Origin: Roseitalea porphyridii
GTDB lineage: Bacteria; Pseudomonadota; Alphaproteobacteria; Rhizobiales; Rhizobiaceae
NCBI RefSeq assembly: GCF_004331955.1
Contig: NZ_CP036532.1
Coordinates: forward strand, 124,001-188,000
Length of the DNA: 64,000 bases
Reading direction: 5' to 3'
The notes beneath the pieces are model-generated. The model was not told the DNA's origin. It was given only the letters and a program-made list of their open reading frames with translations, and did not search any database. Positions 33,820 through 44,247 of this stretch are shown here, piece by piece; position 1 is the stretch's first letter, and each line of letters opens with the position of its first letter. The translations under genes and the position numbers were made by a program.

Positions 33820-34662
33820 CTACTGGTCGATTAGGCTCGCCGCATAGGCGATCGCCCGCTGATAGTTGCCGCTGTCGTTCCAGGCCGAAAGAACCCGGAA
33901 ATTGCCCGAGCCCTGCGTGTAGGGCTGGCCGCCGCGCCAGCCGTTCCGGCGCAGCATGTTCGCGGCCGTCGCCAGCGCGTCGGCCGCATTGTTCGGATCG
34001 GCGCGGCCATCGCCATTGCCGTCGACGGCGAAGCGTACCCAGTTGCCGGCCAGAAACTGCATGTGGCCCAGTTCGCCCGAGGGGCCGCCCCGGCTGTTCG
34101 CGGAAATGATCCCGCGATCGACGAGCTGCAGCGCTGCGATCGCGTCATCCTCGAAACGCGGATGGCGACGGCAATAGGAGGCGAGCGTCACCGCCCCGCC
34201 GACGATCGGCGTGTCGCCCGTATAGCCACCCCAGGAAGTCTCGTAGCCCCAGATCGACACGAGGATCGAGCCGGGAACGCCGTAGCGGCTCTCCAGCGAC
34301 CGGAACAGCGAGGCGTTCTGGTTCAGCCGGCGCTTGGCGTTCGACACGAACGAATTCACGCTCGAAAAGCGCGCCGTCAGGAACTGCTCCGGGCTGCGGT
34401 AGCGCGTGCCGGTCTGCGATGACGGGTTGGATTCAAAACGCCAGGTGATGCCCGAAAGCCGGGCCTGCTGCAGCGCCTGCATGCCCCGCTGACCGACCCC
34501 GGCCGACGCCGCCTGCTGGGCGAGCGACTGCTTGTAGGCGTCGAACTGCCCCTGGCTGGTGATGCAACGCGCCGCAAGGGCTTTCGTCGTGATGGCTTGC
34601 GTCGTCAAAGTCGCGCTGGCCAGAAATGCGATCATCCCCAGTTTGACCCATTTCGGTGTCAT
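33820..34662 (-). CDS. Lytic murein transglycosylase (MltB/SltB type)
   Basis: 280-residue exported enzyme that cleaves peptidoglycan glycan strands. Signal peptide over the first 30 residues, the substrate-recognition helices, Glu141 in IWGYETSWGGYTG as catalytic acid, then ELGHMQFLAGNWVRFAVDGNGDGR in the typical MltB core. There is no C-terminal peptidoglycan-binding domain. An AGGAGG ribosome-binding site sits 6 nt before the ATG at 34662, which settles the start. Convergent with rpmF. Confidence 0.92.
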   Translation of the reverse strand: MTPKWVKLGMIAFLASATLTTQAITTKALAARCITSQGQFDAYKQSLAQQAASAGVGQRGMQALQQARLSGITWRFESNPSSQTGTRYRSPEQFLTARFSSVNSFVSNAKRRLNQNASLFRSLESRYGVPGSILVSIWGYETSWGGYTGDTPIVGGAVTLASYCRRHPRFEDDAIAALQLVDRGIISANSRGGPSGELGHMQFLAGNWVRFAVDGNGDGRADPNNAADALATAANMLRRNGWRGGQPYTQGSGNFRVLSAWNDSGNYQRAIAYAASLIDQ

Positions 34663-34781
34663 TCCATTTCCTCCTGTGCAAAGGATCGGCCCGGCAAGCG
34701 CGGCCGGTGCGCCCCGCGCGAACACTGTCGGATTCGCGTCCGAAAGTCAGGCAAAAAGACTGACAAAACGCGAAAAGACTT

Positions 34782-35483
34782 TCAGCGCGCCCCGAAAATC
34801 GCCGATCCGACACGCACGCTCGTCGCGCCGAAGGCGATGGCCGTCTCGAAATCACCCGACATGCCCATCGAGAGCATGGGGACGCCACTCTCCGACGCCA
34901 GCTTCTTCACGAGCGCGAAATGCGGGCCGGGGTTTTCGTCGACCGGCGGAATGCACATCAGCCCCTCGATCCGCAGGCCCAGCTTGTCGCGGCACAGTGT
35001 CAGGAAAGCGGGCACGTCTGCGGGCGCGACGCCGGCCTTTTGCGGTTCCTCGCCGGTGTTGACCTGAACATAAAGGCGCGGCGTGCGGCCCTGCTTGTCC
35101 ATTTCCCTGGCAAGCGCGCGCGCGATCTTCTCGCGGTCGACCGTTTCGATGACGTCGAAGAGCGCCACCGCATCGGCGGCCTTGTTGGACTGCAGCGGCC
35201 CGATCAGATGCAGTTCGATATCGCCGTAGCGTTCGCGAAGCTCGGGCCACTTGCCCTGGGCTTCCTGCACGCGGTTCTCGCCGAAGATGCGGTGGCCCCG
35301 TTCGAGCACCGGCACGATCGCCTCGGCGTCGAACGTCTTGGTCACCGCCACGAGCGTGACGTCACCGCCCGGCCGACCGGCTGACCGTTCCGCCTCTGCG
35401 ACGCGCCCGCGCACCGCATCGAACCCGCCAGCGGAACCTTCGTGACCGGCCAATCCGTCCTCGTTCGGCTCCAGCTGACCCAT
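34782..35483 (-). CDS. yggS: YggS-type pyridoxal 5'-phosphate homeostasis protein
   Basis: PLP-binding protein of the PLPBP/YggS family, cytosolic, that buffers free PLP. The 233-residue chain has the Schiff-base lysine in LVAVTKTF (Lys49), the [10 protein letters not shown] motif and, near the end, [12 protein letters not shown] with [13 protein letters not shown]. The N-terminal 20 residues are not conserved, so a slightly later start is possible. Divergent from leuS, the usual order in rhizobia. Confidence 0.93.
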   Translation of the reverse strand: MGQLEPNEDGLAGHEGSAGGFDAVRGRVAEAERSAGRPGGDVTLVAVTKTFDAEAIVPVLERGHRIFGENRVQEAQGKWPELRERYGDIELHLIGPLQSNKAADAVALFDVIETVDREKIARALAREMDKQGRTPRLYVQVNTGEEPQKAGVAPADVPAFLTLCRDKLGLRIEGLMCIPPVDENPGPHFALVKKLASESGVPMLSMGMSGDFETAIAFGATSVRVGSAIFGAR

Positions 35484-35624
35484 TTCCCGGCGATCTCCGT
35501 CCCGCGGTTGACCCTGTGCGCGTTTGGCGGCATGACACCGGCGCGCCGTCGCCCTTCAAGTGCATGGGCGCGCTCCGATTTCAAGCCCGGCGGCATTGTC
35601 CCGCCGCTCCGAGCCCGGACCTTC

Positions 35625-38222
35625 ATGAGCACCGAACGATACAATCCGCGCGTCGCCGAACCGAAGTGGCAGAAGGCCTGGGACGAGGCGGCGCTCTTCC
35701 GGACCGACAACGACGATCCGCGCCCGAAATATTACGTGCTCGAGATGTTCCCCTATCCGTCCGGGCGTATCCATATCGGTCATACGCGCAACTATACGAT
35801 GGGCGACGTCGTCGCCCGCTACAAGCGGGCCATGGGCTACAACGTGCTCCATCCGATGGGCTGGGATGCGTTCGGCATGCCCGCCGAGAACGCGGCGATG
35901 CAGAACAAGGTGCATCCGCGCGAGTGGACCTATCAGAACATCGACACGATGCGCGCCCAGCTCAAGCTTATGGGCCTGTCGATCGACTGGGACCGCGAAT
36001 TCGCGACCTGCGATGTCGACTACTATCACCGCCAGCAGATGCTGTTTCTCGATTTCCTCAAGGAGGGCCTCGTCGGTCGGCGTGTCTCCAAGGTCAACTG
36101 GGATCCGGTCGACCAGACCGTTCTCGCCAACGAGCAGGTGATCGACGGCAAGGGCTGGCGCTCGGGCGCCGAAGTCGAGCAACGCGAGCTGGCCCAGTGG
36201 GTCTTCAGGATCACCGACTTCAGCGAGGATCTGCTCGAGGCGATCGATACGCTGGACGAGTGGCCCGACAAGGTGCGCACCATGCAGCGCAACTGGATCG
36301 GCAAGTCGCGCGGCGTCGAGATCCCTTTCCACCTGAGCGAAGCGACGCTCGGCCACACCGCCATCGAATGCTATTCGACGCGGCCTGACACGCTGCATGG
36401 GGCAAGTTTCGTGGCCATATCCCCCGACCATCCCTTTTCGATCGCGCTTGAAGCGGGCAATGCGGACCTTGCCGAGTTCAACGCACAATGCCGGCGGACC
36501 GGAACGTCCGAAGAAGCGCTGGAAAAGGCCGAAAAGCGCGGCTTCGACACCGGTCTCACCGTTCGTCATCCGGCCGAAGATCGGTTGCTTCCGGTCTGGG
36601 TCGGCAATTTCGTGCTGATGGATTACGGCACCGGCGCGGTCTTCGGCTGTCCGGCGCATGACCAGCGCGACCTCGATTTCGCGCGCAAGTACGGGCTGCC
36701 GGTGCGCAACGCGTTCTTTCTGCCCGGCGATCAAACGCCGGTCGAAGACGAAGCGCTCGTGCCGCCGAAAACCGACACGGTGGTCTATGTCGACCATTTC
36801 GCGGGGATCGGCGAAACAACCGGCGCGGACGGCATCGAGCGGACCATCGACTGGTTCGAGGCGCACGGCAAGGGCCGTGGCGTGACCCGCTTCCGGCTGC
36901 GCGACTGGGGCATCTCGCGGCAACGCTACTGGGGCTGCCCGATCCCGATCATCCATTGCGACGATTGCGGGCTGGTGCCCGTGCCGAAGGATCAGCTGCC
37001 GGTCCGGCTGCCCGATGACATCAGCTTCGACCGGCCGGGCAATCCGCTCGACCATCATCCGACCTGGAAGAACGTCGACTGCCCGTCCTGCGGCAAGCCG
37101 GCGCGGCGCGAGACCGACACGATGGACACGTTCGTCGATTCGTCCTGGTATTTCGCCCGCTTCACCGCGCCGCAAGAAGACGCGCCGACCGACCCGAAGG
37201 CGGCCAATGCGTGGCTGCCGGTGGACCAGTATATCGGCGGCATCGAACACGCGATCCTGCATCTTCTCTATTCGCGCTTCTTCGCCCGCGCGATGACCAG
37301 GACGGGTCACATGGACGTCGCCGAGCCCTTCAAGGGCCTGTTCACCCAGGGCATGGTCGTCCACGAGACCTACCGGGGCGAGAACGGCGACTGGCTCGAT
37401 CCGTCCCAGGTGCGCATCGAGGGCCATGACGACGAGCGCAGGGCCTTCGACGCCGAGACCGGCGCAGCGGTCACGATCGGCGGGCTCGAGAAGATGTCCA
37501 AGTCCAAGAAGAACACGATCGGGCCCGAGGACATCACGCAAAGCTACGGCGCGGACACCGCGCGCTGGTTCATGCTGTCGGATTCGCCGCCCGACCGCGA
37601 CGTCGAATGGACCGACGCCGGCGCCGAGGGTGCGCACCGGTTCATCCAGCGCCTGTGGCGGATCGTGGCCGGCGCCGCGCCGTCGATCGGGCCGGGCGAT
37701 CCGTCCGGCGCATCGGACGACGCCACCGCGATGCGCAAGGCGACCCACAAGGCGCTCAAGGGCGTCGGCGAGGATTTCGCGCGGCTGGCCTTCAACAAGG
37801 CGATCGCCCGGATCCATGAACTGGTCAACGCCATCGCCCCCGCCGTGGACAAGGCGGCCCGCTCGGGCGCAGATGCCGACCGGGCGGCAGCGCACGAGAC
37901 GCTCTCGATCCTCGTCCAGCTCGTCGCACCGATCGCACCGCATCTCGCCGAGGAGTGCTGGGCCACGCTCGGCCACGGCGACATGGTCGCCCGCGCTCCC
38001 TGGCCCGCATTCGAACCCGGCCTCGTCGCCGACGACACGATCACCATGCCGGTGCAGATCAACGGCAAGAAGCGGGGCGAACTCGCCGTCGCGCGCGAAG
38101 CGGACAAGGCCGATGTCGAGGCCTCGGCGCTGGCGCTCGACTTCGTCCAGCGGCACCTGAACGGAGCCGCGCCGAAAAAGGTGATTGTCGTGCCCGGCCG
38201 CATCATCAATATTGTCGCGTGA
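35625..38222 (+). CDS. leuS: Leucyl-tRNA synthetase
   Basis: Class I synthetase charging tRNA-Leu, 865 residues. HIGH motif is at 50-53 in [13 protein letters not shown]; the editing domain occupies roughly 220-420; KMSKS is at 623-627; the anticodon-binding helical domain follows. The ATG at 35625 is chosen from homology; the frame is open across the divergent region toward yggS. The stop and the lptE start share one base (TGATG), so leuS-lptE-holA is an operon. Confidence 0.97.
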   Translation: MSTERYNPRVAEPKWQKAWDEAALFRTDNDDPRPKYYVLEMFPYPSGRIHIGHTRNYTMGDVVARYKRAMGYNVLHPMGWDAFGMPAENAAMQNKVHPREWTYQNIDTMRAQLKLMGLSIDWDREFATCDVDYYHRQQMLFLDFLKEGLVGRRVSKVNWDPVDQTVLANEQVIDGKGWRSGAEVEQRELAQWVFRITDFSEDLLEAIDTLDEWPDKVRTMQRNWIGKSRGVEIPFHLSEATLGHTAIECYSTRPDTLHGASFVAISPDHPFSIALEAGNADLAEFNAQCRRTGTSEEALEKAEKRGFDTGLTVRHPAEDRLLPVWVGNFVLMDYGTGAVFGCPAHDQRDLDFARKYGLPVRNAFFLPGDQTPVEDEALVPPKTDTVVYVDHFAGIGETTGADGIERTIDWFEAHGKGRGVTRFRLRDWGISRQRYWGCPIPIIHCDDCGLVPVPKDQLPVRLPDDISFDRPGNPLDHHPTWKNVDCPSCGKPARRETDTMDTFVDSSWYFARFTAPQEDAPTDPKAANAWLPVDQYIGGIEHAILHLLYSRFFARAMTRTGHMDVAEPFKGLFTQGMVVHETYRGENGDWLDPSQVRIEGHDDERRAFDAETGAAVTIGGLEKMSKSKKNTIGPEDITQSYGADTARWFMLSDSPPDRDVEWTDAGAEGAHRFIQRLWRIVAGAAPSIGPGDPSGASDDATAMRKATHKALKGVGEDFARLAFNKAIARIHELVNAIAPAVDKAARSGADADRAAAHETLSILVQLVAPIAPHLAEECWATLGHGDMVARAPWPAFEPGLVADDTITMPVQINGKKRGELAVAREADKADVEASALALDFVQRHLNGAAPKKVIVVPGRIINIVA

Positions 38223-38770
38223 TGGTCATGCCTCATCCCCTTCGCCGGTTCCGCCGCCTCTCACGCCGCGCAGCGTTGGCCGGCGGCCTCATGCTGCTCG
38301 CCGGCTGCACGGTTCAGCCGCTCTATCAGACATCTGCTCCCGGCATCGGAGGGACTGTCGCGCCACTGCGCACGGTCATCGTTGCCGACGTCAACGACCG
38401 GGTTTCGCAACAGGTCCGTAACCATCTGATATTCCTGCTATATCAGGGTTCGTCACCGGCATCGCAGGCGCAGTACTCCGCTGCGATCACGGCCTCGCCA
38501 TCGGTGCGCGACGTCTTCGCAACCACCGCACCCGACGGTTCGACCCAGGTGACGGCGAAACGCATCGTGCTGTCCGGTACGGTGACGCTGACCGATATCG
38601 CCGACGGATCGGTGATCGCCCAGGCGACGCGCACGGCGACGGCCTCCTTCGACCAGACGCGGCAGGAGTTCGCCAACCTGCGCGCCCAGCGCGATGCCGA
38701 GAACCGGGCCGCCGACGAACTTGCCGAGCAATTCCGCATCGTGATCGCCACCGCGCTCGCAGCCCGCTAG
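38222..38770 (+). CDS. lptE: LPS-assembly lipoprotein LptE
   Basis: Outer-membrane lipoprotein that plugs LptD during lipopolysaccharide insertion. The 182-residue precursor has a lipobox LLAGC with the modified Cys29, followed by a short mature protein with the TVQPLYQ start and FANLRAQRDAENRAADELAEQ helix typical of alphaproteobacterial LptE. Another ATG lies two codons downstream. It is in the usual place between leuS and holA. Confidence 0.92.
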   Translation: MVMPHPLRRFRRLSRRAALAGGLMLLAGCTVQPLYQTSAPGIGGTVAPLRTVIVADVNDRVSQQVRNHLIFLLYQGSSPASQAQYSAAITASPSVRDVFATTAPDGSTQVTAKRIVLSGTVTLTDIADGSVIAQATRTATASFDQTRQEFANLRAQRDAENRAADELAEQFRIVIATALAAR

Positions 38771-38784
38771 CGCGCCCAAGGCCC

Positions 38785-39816
38785 ATGGCGCAGATCAAGA
38801 ACCACGAGGCGGACCGGTTCATCGCAAGGCCGGACTGGAGCCACGCGATCTTCCTGATCTACGGGCCGGACCACGGGCTGGCCGCCGAAAGGGCCGCCGC
38901 CCTTGCCCGCGCGACCGGCATCGATCTCGACGACCCGTTCAACGTCATCCGCATCGATGCGGGCGTTGGCGGCGATCCGGACCGGCTGATCAACGAGGCC
39001 TATACCGTGGGCATGTTCGGGGGCCGACGGCTGATCTGGATGCGCGGCGCCGGCGCCGATCGGCAGATAGCGGATCAGGTCGAGCGGCTGCTCGCCGATC
39101 CGCCGCCCGACACGATCGTCATCATCGAGGCCGGAGATCTGAAGAAAGGCGGTGTGCGCGCGACCGTCGAGAAGGCGCGCGCGGGCATGGCGATCCCCTG
39201 CTATGCCGACAATGAGCGGGACATCCAGAACCTGATCGATCAGACCTTCTCGGGCACCGACCAGCGGCTCGAACTCGATGCGCGCCAGTTCCTGATGAGC
39301 CATCTCGGCGGCGATCGCGCCGCCTCGCGGGCCGAACTGGAAAAGGTCGCACTCTACGCGCTCGGTCAGCCGGTGGTTTCGCTCGGCGACGTCCAGGCCG
39401 TTTGCGGCGACGCGTCAGCGCTGGGATTCGACGACATCTCGCTGGCCGTTCTCACCGGCGACCTCGACGGACTCGACCGCGCAGTGACCAAGTTCGAAAG
39501 CGGCGGCGGGGCGCCGTCCGCGCTGTTCACGATCATACAGCGCCAGTTCCAGCTGCTCGACCGGCTGCGCGCCGACATGGACCGCGAAGGAAAGAGCCCC
39601 GCAGCGATCGTCAACGGTGCAAGGCCGCCGATCTTCTTTGCGCGACGCAAGGCGATGGAACGCGCCCTGTCGATCTGGACCCCGCGCGCCATCCGCGCCG
39701 CGCTCGACCGTCTGCGCGAGGCCGTTCTGCAGGCGCGCCGCGCGCGACATCTGGAACCGGACGTGTTGCGGATGACGCTCCTTGCGCTGACCGTTCAGAG
39801 TGCGCGCCGCCGATAG
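38785..39816 (+). CDS. holA: DNA polymerase III delta subunit
   Basis: Clamp-loader subunit that opens the beta clamp; 343 residues. The N-terminal region (FLIYGPDHGLAAERA) resembles the pseudo-P-loop of HolA, followed by NVIRIDAG and the helical C-terminal half (DDISLAVLTGDLD, IQRQFQLLDRLRAD). It follows lptE after 14 bp and converges on parB with 42 bp between stops. The protein is somewhat divergent, as is normal for this subunit. Confidence 0.92.
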   Translation: MAQIKNHEADRFIARPDWSHAIFLIYGPDHGLAAERAAALARATGIDLDDPFNVIRIDAGVGGDPDRLINEAYTVGMFGGRRLIWMRGAGADRQIADQVERLLADPPPDTIVIIEAGDLKKGGVRATVEKARAGMAIPCYADNERDIQNLIDQTFSGTDQRLELDARQFLMSHLGGDRAASRAELEKVALYALGQPVVSLGDVQAVCGDASALGFDDISLAVLTGDLDGLDRAVTKFESGGGAPSALFTIIQRQFQLLDRLRADMDREGKSPAAIVNGARPPIFFARRKAMERALSIWTPRAIRAALDRLREAVLQARRARHLEPDVLRMTLLALTVQSARRR

Positions 39817-39858
39817 CAACCGCCGCATTCCATTCCGGCTGCGAATCGAAGCGGATAT

Positions 39859-40731
39859 TTACTGGCGCTGCAGCAGGCGGCAGAGGTCGTCGAACTGTTC
39901 GAGCGAGTGATAGCGGATCCGCAATTCCCCGCCCTCGCCCTTCGGCCTGATGTCGACCTTGTAGCCGGTCGAATCCGACAATGTCCGCTCGATCGCGCGG
40001 GTATCAGGGTCCTTGCCCGCCTTCTTCGGCGCGTCACCGCCCTTTGTGGTGGTCGGCTCCTGCGCGAGCGCCTCGGCCTGCCGCACCGATAGGCCTTCCC
40101 GAACGATGCGCCGGGCGAGCGCCTCCGGATCGTCCGCCGTCACCAGCGTTCGCGCATGGCCCGCAGACAGTTCACCGGCCGACACCATCGCGCGGACGGA
40201 CTCGGGCAGCTTGAGAAGGCGCAACGTATTCGCCACATGGCTCCGGCTCTTGCCGATCACGTCGCCGAGTTCGGCCTGGCCGTAGCCATGATCCTCCATC
40301 AGCTGCTGATAGCCCAGCGCTTCCTCGATCGGATTGAGATCGGAGCGCTGCACGTTCTCGACGATCGCCAGTTCGAGCGCCGCCTTGTCGCCGACCGCCC
40401 GGACGATCACCGGCACCTCGGCCAGACCGGCACGCTGCGCGGCGCGCCAGCGCCGCTCGCCGGCGATGATCTCGTGCGTCTGCCCGTCCTGGCGCGGCCG
40501 CACGACGATCGGCTGGATGACGCCGTGATCGCGCATCGACCGGGCAAGGTCGTCCAGATCGGCTTCGTCGAAGGCGCGTCGCGGATTGTTCGGACTGCGC
40601 ACGATCCATTCGATCGGCATGGTCCGGTCGCCGGCCACCGTCGGTTGCGACGCTGCCACCGGCTGGTCCATCTCGCCGATCAGTGCCGCGAGCCCCCGCC
40701 CCAAACGCCTGCCCGATCTGTCGTCAGCCAT
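39859..40731 (-). CDS. parB: Chromosome-partitioning protein ParB
   Basis: CTP-dependent DNA clamp that loads at parS and spreads to form the segregation complex. 290 residues: N-terminal LGRGLAALIG, the CTP-binding GERRWR (91-96), the helix-turn-helix (about 149-172) that reads parS, a charged linker, and the C-terminal dimerisation domain. It follows parA on the same strand (39 bp apart). Four parS sites lie 1.4-3.5 kb upstream of it. Confidence 0.96.
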   Translation of the reverse strand: MADDRSGRRLGRGLAALIGEMDQPVAASQPTVAGDRTMPIEWIVRSPNNPRRAFDEADLDDLARSMRDHGVIQPIVVRPRQDGQTHEIIAGERRWRAAQRAGLAEVPVIVRAVGDKAALELAIVENVQRSDLNPIEEALGYQQLMEDHGYGQAELGDVIGKSRSHVANTLRLLKLPESVRAMVSAGELSAGHARTLVTADDPEALARRIVREGLSVRQAEALAQEPTTTKGGDAPKKAGKDPDTRAIERTLSDSTGYKVDIRPKGEGGELRIRYHSLEQFDDLCRLLQRQ

Positions 40732-40770
40732 GCTTATATCCGTCTCGTTTCCGGTTCATGCTCTGGCGGC

Positions 40771-41562
40771 TCATGCCGCCTTGGCGCCACGCTCGCGCTG
40801 GATCACTTCCGAGGCGAGATTGAGATAGGCCTGGCTGCCGGCGCATTGCAGGTCGTAAAGGATCGCCGGCTTGCCGTAGGACGGCGCCTCCGACAGACGC
40901 ACATTGCGCGGTATCACCGTGTTGTAGACCGCATCGCCCATATAGGCGCGCACATCGTCCACCACCTGGTTGGCCAGATTGTTTCGGCCGTCATACATGG
41001 TCAGCACGATGCCCTGTATGGCAAGGCCCGGATTGACCGATCCTCGGATCTGCTCGACGGTCTTCAAAAGCTGGCTGAGCCCCTCGAGCGCGAAGAACTC
41101 GCATTGCAGCGGCACCAGCACCGAATGGGCGGCCGCCATGGCATTGAGCGTCAGAAGGTTCAGCGACGGCGGGCAATCGATGATGACGTAGGTGAAGCGG
41201 CGCGTATCGGGCTGGCTCAGCGCATTGCGGAGGCGGAACACCCGGTCCGACGCCGTGGCGATCTCCATTTCGATGCCGAGAAGGTCCATGGTCGATGGAA
41301 CGATCGACAGACCGGGCACGGCCGTCGCGATCGCCGCTTCGCTGACTGGCGCCTCACCAAGCAGAATCTCGTAGGCCGAAACCGTGCGGTTGTCGCGCTC
41401 GATACCGAGGCCCGTGCTGGCATTGCCCTGCGGGTCGACATCGATCACCAGAACCCGTTCACCGATCGCCGCGAGCGCGGTCGCCAGATTGATCGCCGTG
41501 GTCGTCTTGCCCACGCCGCCCTTCTGGTTCGCGATGGTGATGACCTTCGGTCCGCTGGTCAT
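40771..41562 (-). CDS. parA: Chromosome-partitioning ATPase ParA
   Basis: Deviant Walker-type ATPase that moves ParB-parS complexes. 263 residues with KGGVGKTTTA (14-23) carrying the signature lysine, Walker A' DVDPQGNA (near 42) and the IIDCPPSLN Walker B segment near 120. The usual parA-parB order, transcribed with rsmG upstream after 16 bp, so a single long mnmG-rsmG-parA-parB unit is likely. Confidence 0.96.
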   Translation of the reverse strand: MTSGPKVITIANQKGGVGKTTTAINLATALAAIGERVLVIDVDPQGNASTGLGIERDNRTVSAYEILLGEAPVSEAAIATAVPGLSIVPSTMDLLGIEMEIATASDRVFRLRNALSQPDTRRFTYVIIDCPPSLNLLTLNAMAAAHSVLVPLQCEFFALEGLSQLLKTVEQIRGSVNPGLAIQGIVLTMYDGRNNLANQVVDDVRAYMGDAVYNTVIPRNVRLSEAPSYGKPAILYDLQCAGSQAYLNLASEVIQRERGAKAA

Positions 41563-41578
41563 GCCGTTCCCCGGTGTT

Positions 41579-42214
41579 TCAACCCGATCCGCGCCGGCGC
41601 ACGGCCGTCAGGTCCAGGATGACGGAACCGGCGGCGATCCGGCTTGGATGTTCTACCAGATCGAATTCCCAATGTGCACGGCATTCCGCCAGTTCGGTCG
41701 CATATCCACGGCCTTTGTGGAACAGCGCGCGGGTCCCCGCTTTCATCCATGGCGCTGCCAGTTCGATTAGGTCGGGCAACGGCGCGAGCGCCCGCGCGGT
41801 GACGATTTCGGGCTGCGGAATGGTCGGCACGACGGCTTCGATGCGCCCGGCATGCACCCGTGCCGCCGGTGCACACTGGGCCCGCGCGGTCTGCAGGAAT
41901 GCGGCCTTCTTCCGGTTGCTCTCGATAAGATCGACGCGCGCGTCGGCGGCTTCGGACATGAGGATCGCGACGACCATGCCGGGGAAGCCGCCGCCTGACC
42001 CGAGATCCGCCCAATGCCGCGCGTCCGGCGCGATGGCGACGAGCTGGGCGCTGTCGGCGATGTGGCGCGTCCAGAACTCCTCTTCCGTGGAGGCTGCGAC
42101 GAGATTGATACGGCGCGACCAATCCCGAAACAGCGTCTCGAACCGGTCGAGGCGCTCGAGCGTTTCACGTGAAACATTGCCCGGCAGCGCCGTCTGGATC
42201 GATCGCGCGCTCAC
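41579..42214 (-). CDS. rsmG: 16S rRNA (guanine-527-N7)-methyltransferase RsmG
   Basis: Modifies G527 of 16S rRNA. 211 residues: N-terminal VSRETLERL (14-22), the AdoMet-binding [12 protein letters not shown] (68-79) and a central YAT helix. The N-terminal VSRET stretch encodes, in its DNA, the parS site at 42161-42176, a feature known from other bacteria. Start at 42214 overlaps the mnmG stop by 4 bp, so translation is coupled. Length normal. Confidence 0.95.
   Translation of the reverse strand: MSARSIQTALPGNVSRETLERLDRFETLFRDWSRRINLVAASTEEEFWTRHIADSAQLVAIAPDARHWADLGSGGGFPGMVVAILMSEAADARVDLIESNRKKAAFLQTARAQCAPAARVHAGRIEAVVPTIPQPEIVTARALAPLPDLIELAAPWMKAGTRALFHKGRGYATELAECRAHWEFDLVEHPSRIAAGSVILDLTAVRRRGSG
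42161..42176. other. parS: parS site within rsmG
   Basis: CGTTTCACGTGAAACA, 15 of 16 bases identical to the parS consensus TGTTTCACGTGAAACA. It lies inside the rsmG coding sequence and spells the conserved VSRET residues. ParB is encoded 1.4 kb away. Confidence 0.93.
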
Positions 42215-44094
42215 GCGGTTTTCGCAGCGCGCCGCTCGAGGGCTTCCGCCTGGCGGATACGCGCGATCAGCAACGCGAGTGCGGCCGGCGTCATCCCGTC
42301 GATGCGCTGCGCTTCGGCGATCGTGCGGGGGCGCCGGTCCGTCAGCTTCTGCTTGAGCTCGTTCGACAGCCCGGCTATCGCCTCGAACGCGAAGCCATCC
42401 GGAATCGCCAAGCCTTCTTCACGCTGAACCGCCGCGATATCGGTCCGCTGGCGCTCCATGTAGACAGCGTATTGCGCTTCTATCTCCAGCCGTTCGCCCG
42501 TACGCTCATCGAGCGCCGCCAGTTCCGGCCAAATGGCGCCCAGACGGGCGAGCGTCACGTCGGGATAGGCCATCAGGTCATAGGCGGAGCGCCGGACGCC
42601 GTCCTTGTTGATTTCGAGTCCGAATCGACCCGCCTCCTGCGGCGTCAGGCTGAGGCTGCGCGACAGTTCGCGCGCCCGATCGAGCCGCTCCCGAACAGAA
42701 TTGAAATGCCGAATCCGTTGGGGGCCGGCCAGGCCCAGCTCGATCGCCCGTGGCGTCAGACGCATGTCCGCATTGTCGATCCGCAGCGACAACCGGTACT
42801 CGGCACGTGAGGTGAACATGCGATAGGGTTCCGTGACCCCCTTGCTGGTCAGATCGTCGATCATCACGCCGATATAGCTGTCAGTCCGGCTGAAGCGCAC
42901 GGGATCGTCGCCGCCCGCGTGGCGCGCGGCGTTCAGCCCGGCCACCAGGCCCTGGGCCGCCGCTTCCTCATAGCCGGTCGTGCCGTTGATCTGCCCGGCG
43001 AGATAGAAACCGGCGACACCGCGCAGCGCCAGACTCGCATCGAGCGCGCGCGGGTCGACATGGTCATATTCGATCGCATAGCCCGGCTGAAGAATCACCG
43101 CATTCTCAAGGCCGGCCATCGTTTTCAGCAGCGCCGCCTGGACATCCTCGGGCAGCGAGGTCGAGATGCCGTTGGGATAAACTGTGTGGTCGTCGAGACC
43201 TTCGGGCTCGAGGAACACCTGATGGCCGTCACGATCGCCGAACTTGATGACCTTGTCTTCGATCGAGGGGCAATAGCGCGGGCCGACGCCGCCGATCTGC
43301 CCCGAATACATGGCCGACCGCCGGATATTGGCGCGAATCACATCGTGCGTCTCGGCCGTCGTCCGGGTGATGCCGCACTCGATCTGCCGATTGGCGATCC
43401 TTTCGGTCATCGTCGAGAACGGTACCGGGTTCTCGTCAGCCGCCTGCATCTCGAGGACCGACCAATTGATCGTGCGTCCGTCAAGCCGTGGCGGGGTCCC
43501 CGTCTTGAGGCGACCAAGGGGCACGCCCATCGCGGCAAGCTGGTCCGACAGGCCTTCGCTCGGCTTCTCGCCCATCCGCCCGGCGGGGATGGTTCGCTCG
43601 CCGATGTGGATCAGACCGCGCAGGAAGGTCCCCGTCGTCAGAACCACGGCGCCGGCGGCCAGTTGACGTCCGTCGCCAAGCACGACGCCTGCCACGCGAT
43701 CCGGCGCTTGCATGCGCAACGAAGCGACTTCGCCCTCGACCACTGTGAGGTTGTCGATCGCGCGGATCTCCGCCTGCATCGCCGCGCGGTAGAGCGCCCG
43801 GTCCGCCTGCGTCCTCGGCCCGCGCACCGCCGGGCCCTTGCGGCGATTGAGCAGACGGAACTGAATGCCGGCCGCATCGGCGACCCGGCCCATCAACCCG
43901 TCCAGCGCATCGATCTCGCGCACCAGATGCCCCTTGCCGAGGCCACCGATCGCCGGGTTGCACGACATCACCCCGATCGTCTCGAAACTGTGCGTGACGA
44001 GCGCGGTCCGCGCGCCAACGGCGGCGCTGGCGCGCGCCGCCTCAACGCCGGCATGGCCGCCGCCAACGATGATGACGTCATAGGCCTGTTCCAC
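42211..44094 (-). CDS. mnmG: tRNA uridine 5-carboxymethylaminomethyl modification enzyme MnmG
   Basis: FAD enzyme that with MnmE modifies the wobble uridine (U34) of several tRNAs. The FAD loop GGGHAG lies at 11-16; further blocks are [23 protein letters not shown] and the C-terminal EGRRAFQ-type region. I chose the GTG at 44092-44094 (627 residues) because it fits the family length and has a GGGAGCAGGGA purine-rich stretch upstream; an ATG at 44157 would add 21 poorly fitting residues. mnmE lies on the same strand just upstream, with parS sites between. Confidence 0.93.
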   Translation of the reverse strand: MEQAYDVIIVGGGHAGVEAARASAAVGARTALVTHSFETIGVMSCNPAIGGLGKGHLVREIDALDGLMGRVADAAGIQFRLLNRRKGPAVRGPRTQADRALYRAAMQAEIRAIDNLTVVEGEVASLRMQAPDRVAGVVLGDGRQLAAGAVVLTTGTFLRGLIHIGERTIPAGRMGEKPSEGLSDQLAAMGVPLGRLKTGTPPRLDGRTINWSVLEMQAADENPVPFSTMTERIANRQIECGITRTTAETHDVIRANIRRSAMYSGQIGGVGPRYCPSIEDKVIKFGDRDGHQVFLEPEGLDDHTVYPNGISTSLPEDVQAALLKTMAGLENAVILQPGYAIEYDHVDPRALDASLALRGVAGFYLAGQINGTTGYEEAAAQGLVAGLNAARHAGGDDPVRFSRTDSYIGVMIDDLTSKGVTEPYRMFTSRAEYRLSLRIDNADMRLTPRAIELGLAGPQRIRHFNSVRERLDRARELSRSLSLTPQEAGRFGLEINKDGVRRSAYDLMAYPDVTLARLGAIWPELAALDERTGERLEIEAQYAVYMERQRTDIAAVQREEGLAIPDGFAFEAIAGLSNELKQKLTDRRPRTIAEAQRIDGMTPAALALLIARIRQAEALERRAAKTA

Positions 44095-44166
44095 GTCCCT
44101 GCTCCCGTTGTGGAAAGAGACTGCGCCGCACATGGCCCGCCGGACAAAGGCCGTCAAGGGCGGGCA

Positions 44167-44182
44167 TGTTTCACGTGAAACG
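44167..44182. other. parS: parS site between mnmG and mnmE (1)
   Basis: TGTTTCACGTGAAACG, 15 of 16 bases of the parS consensus, in the intergenic region upstream of mnmG. First of three sites within 81 bp. Confidence 0.93.
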
Positions 44183-44205
44183 ATCTGCCATCGGCAGGCG
44201 CCGGA

Positions 44206-44221
44206 TGTTTCACGTGAATCA
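44206..44221. other. parS: parS site between mnmG and mnmE (2)
   Basis: TGTTTCACGTGAATCA, 15 of 16 bases of the consensus. It is separated from the first site by 23 bp and from the third by 10 bp, so two ParB dimers could bind close together. Confidence 0.9.
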
Positions 44222-44231
44222 CCAATAAGTT

Positions 44232-44247
44232 CGTTTCACGTGAATCA
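44232..44247. other. parS: parS site overlapping the mnmE stop codon (3)
   Basis: CGTTTCACGTGAATCA, 14 of 16 bases of the consensus. Bases 44245-44247 are the TGA stop of mnmE on the minus strand, so this site overlaps coding sequence at its end. Confidence 0.82.

Noticed and set aside
34746-34764. Possible terminator after yggS (GTCAG...CTGAC with a T-rich loop on the minus strand)
   Set aside because: The stem has only 5 bp with an AT-rich 9-nt loop and just three T after it; too weak to call.
35556-38156. Long minus-strand reading frame of 866 codons
   Set aside because: Entirely antisense to leuS, Asp/Arg/Gly-rich composition and no recognisable domain; a typical high-GC shadow.
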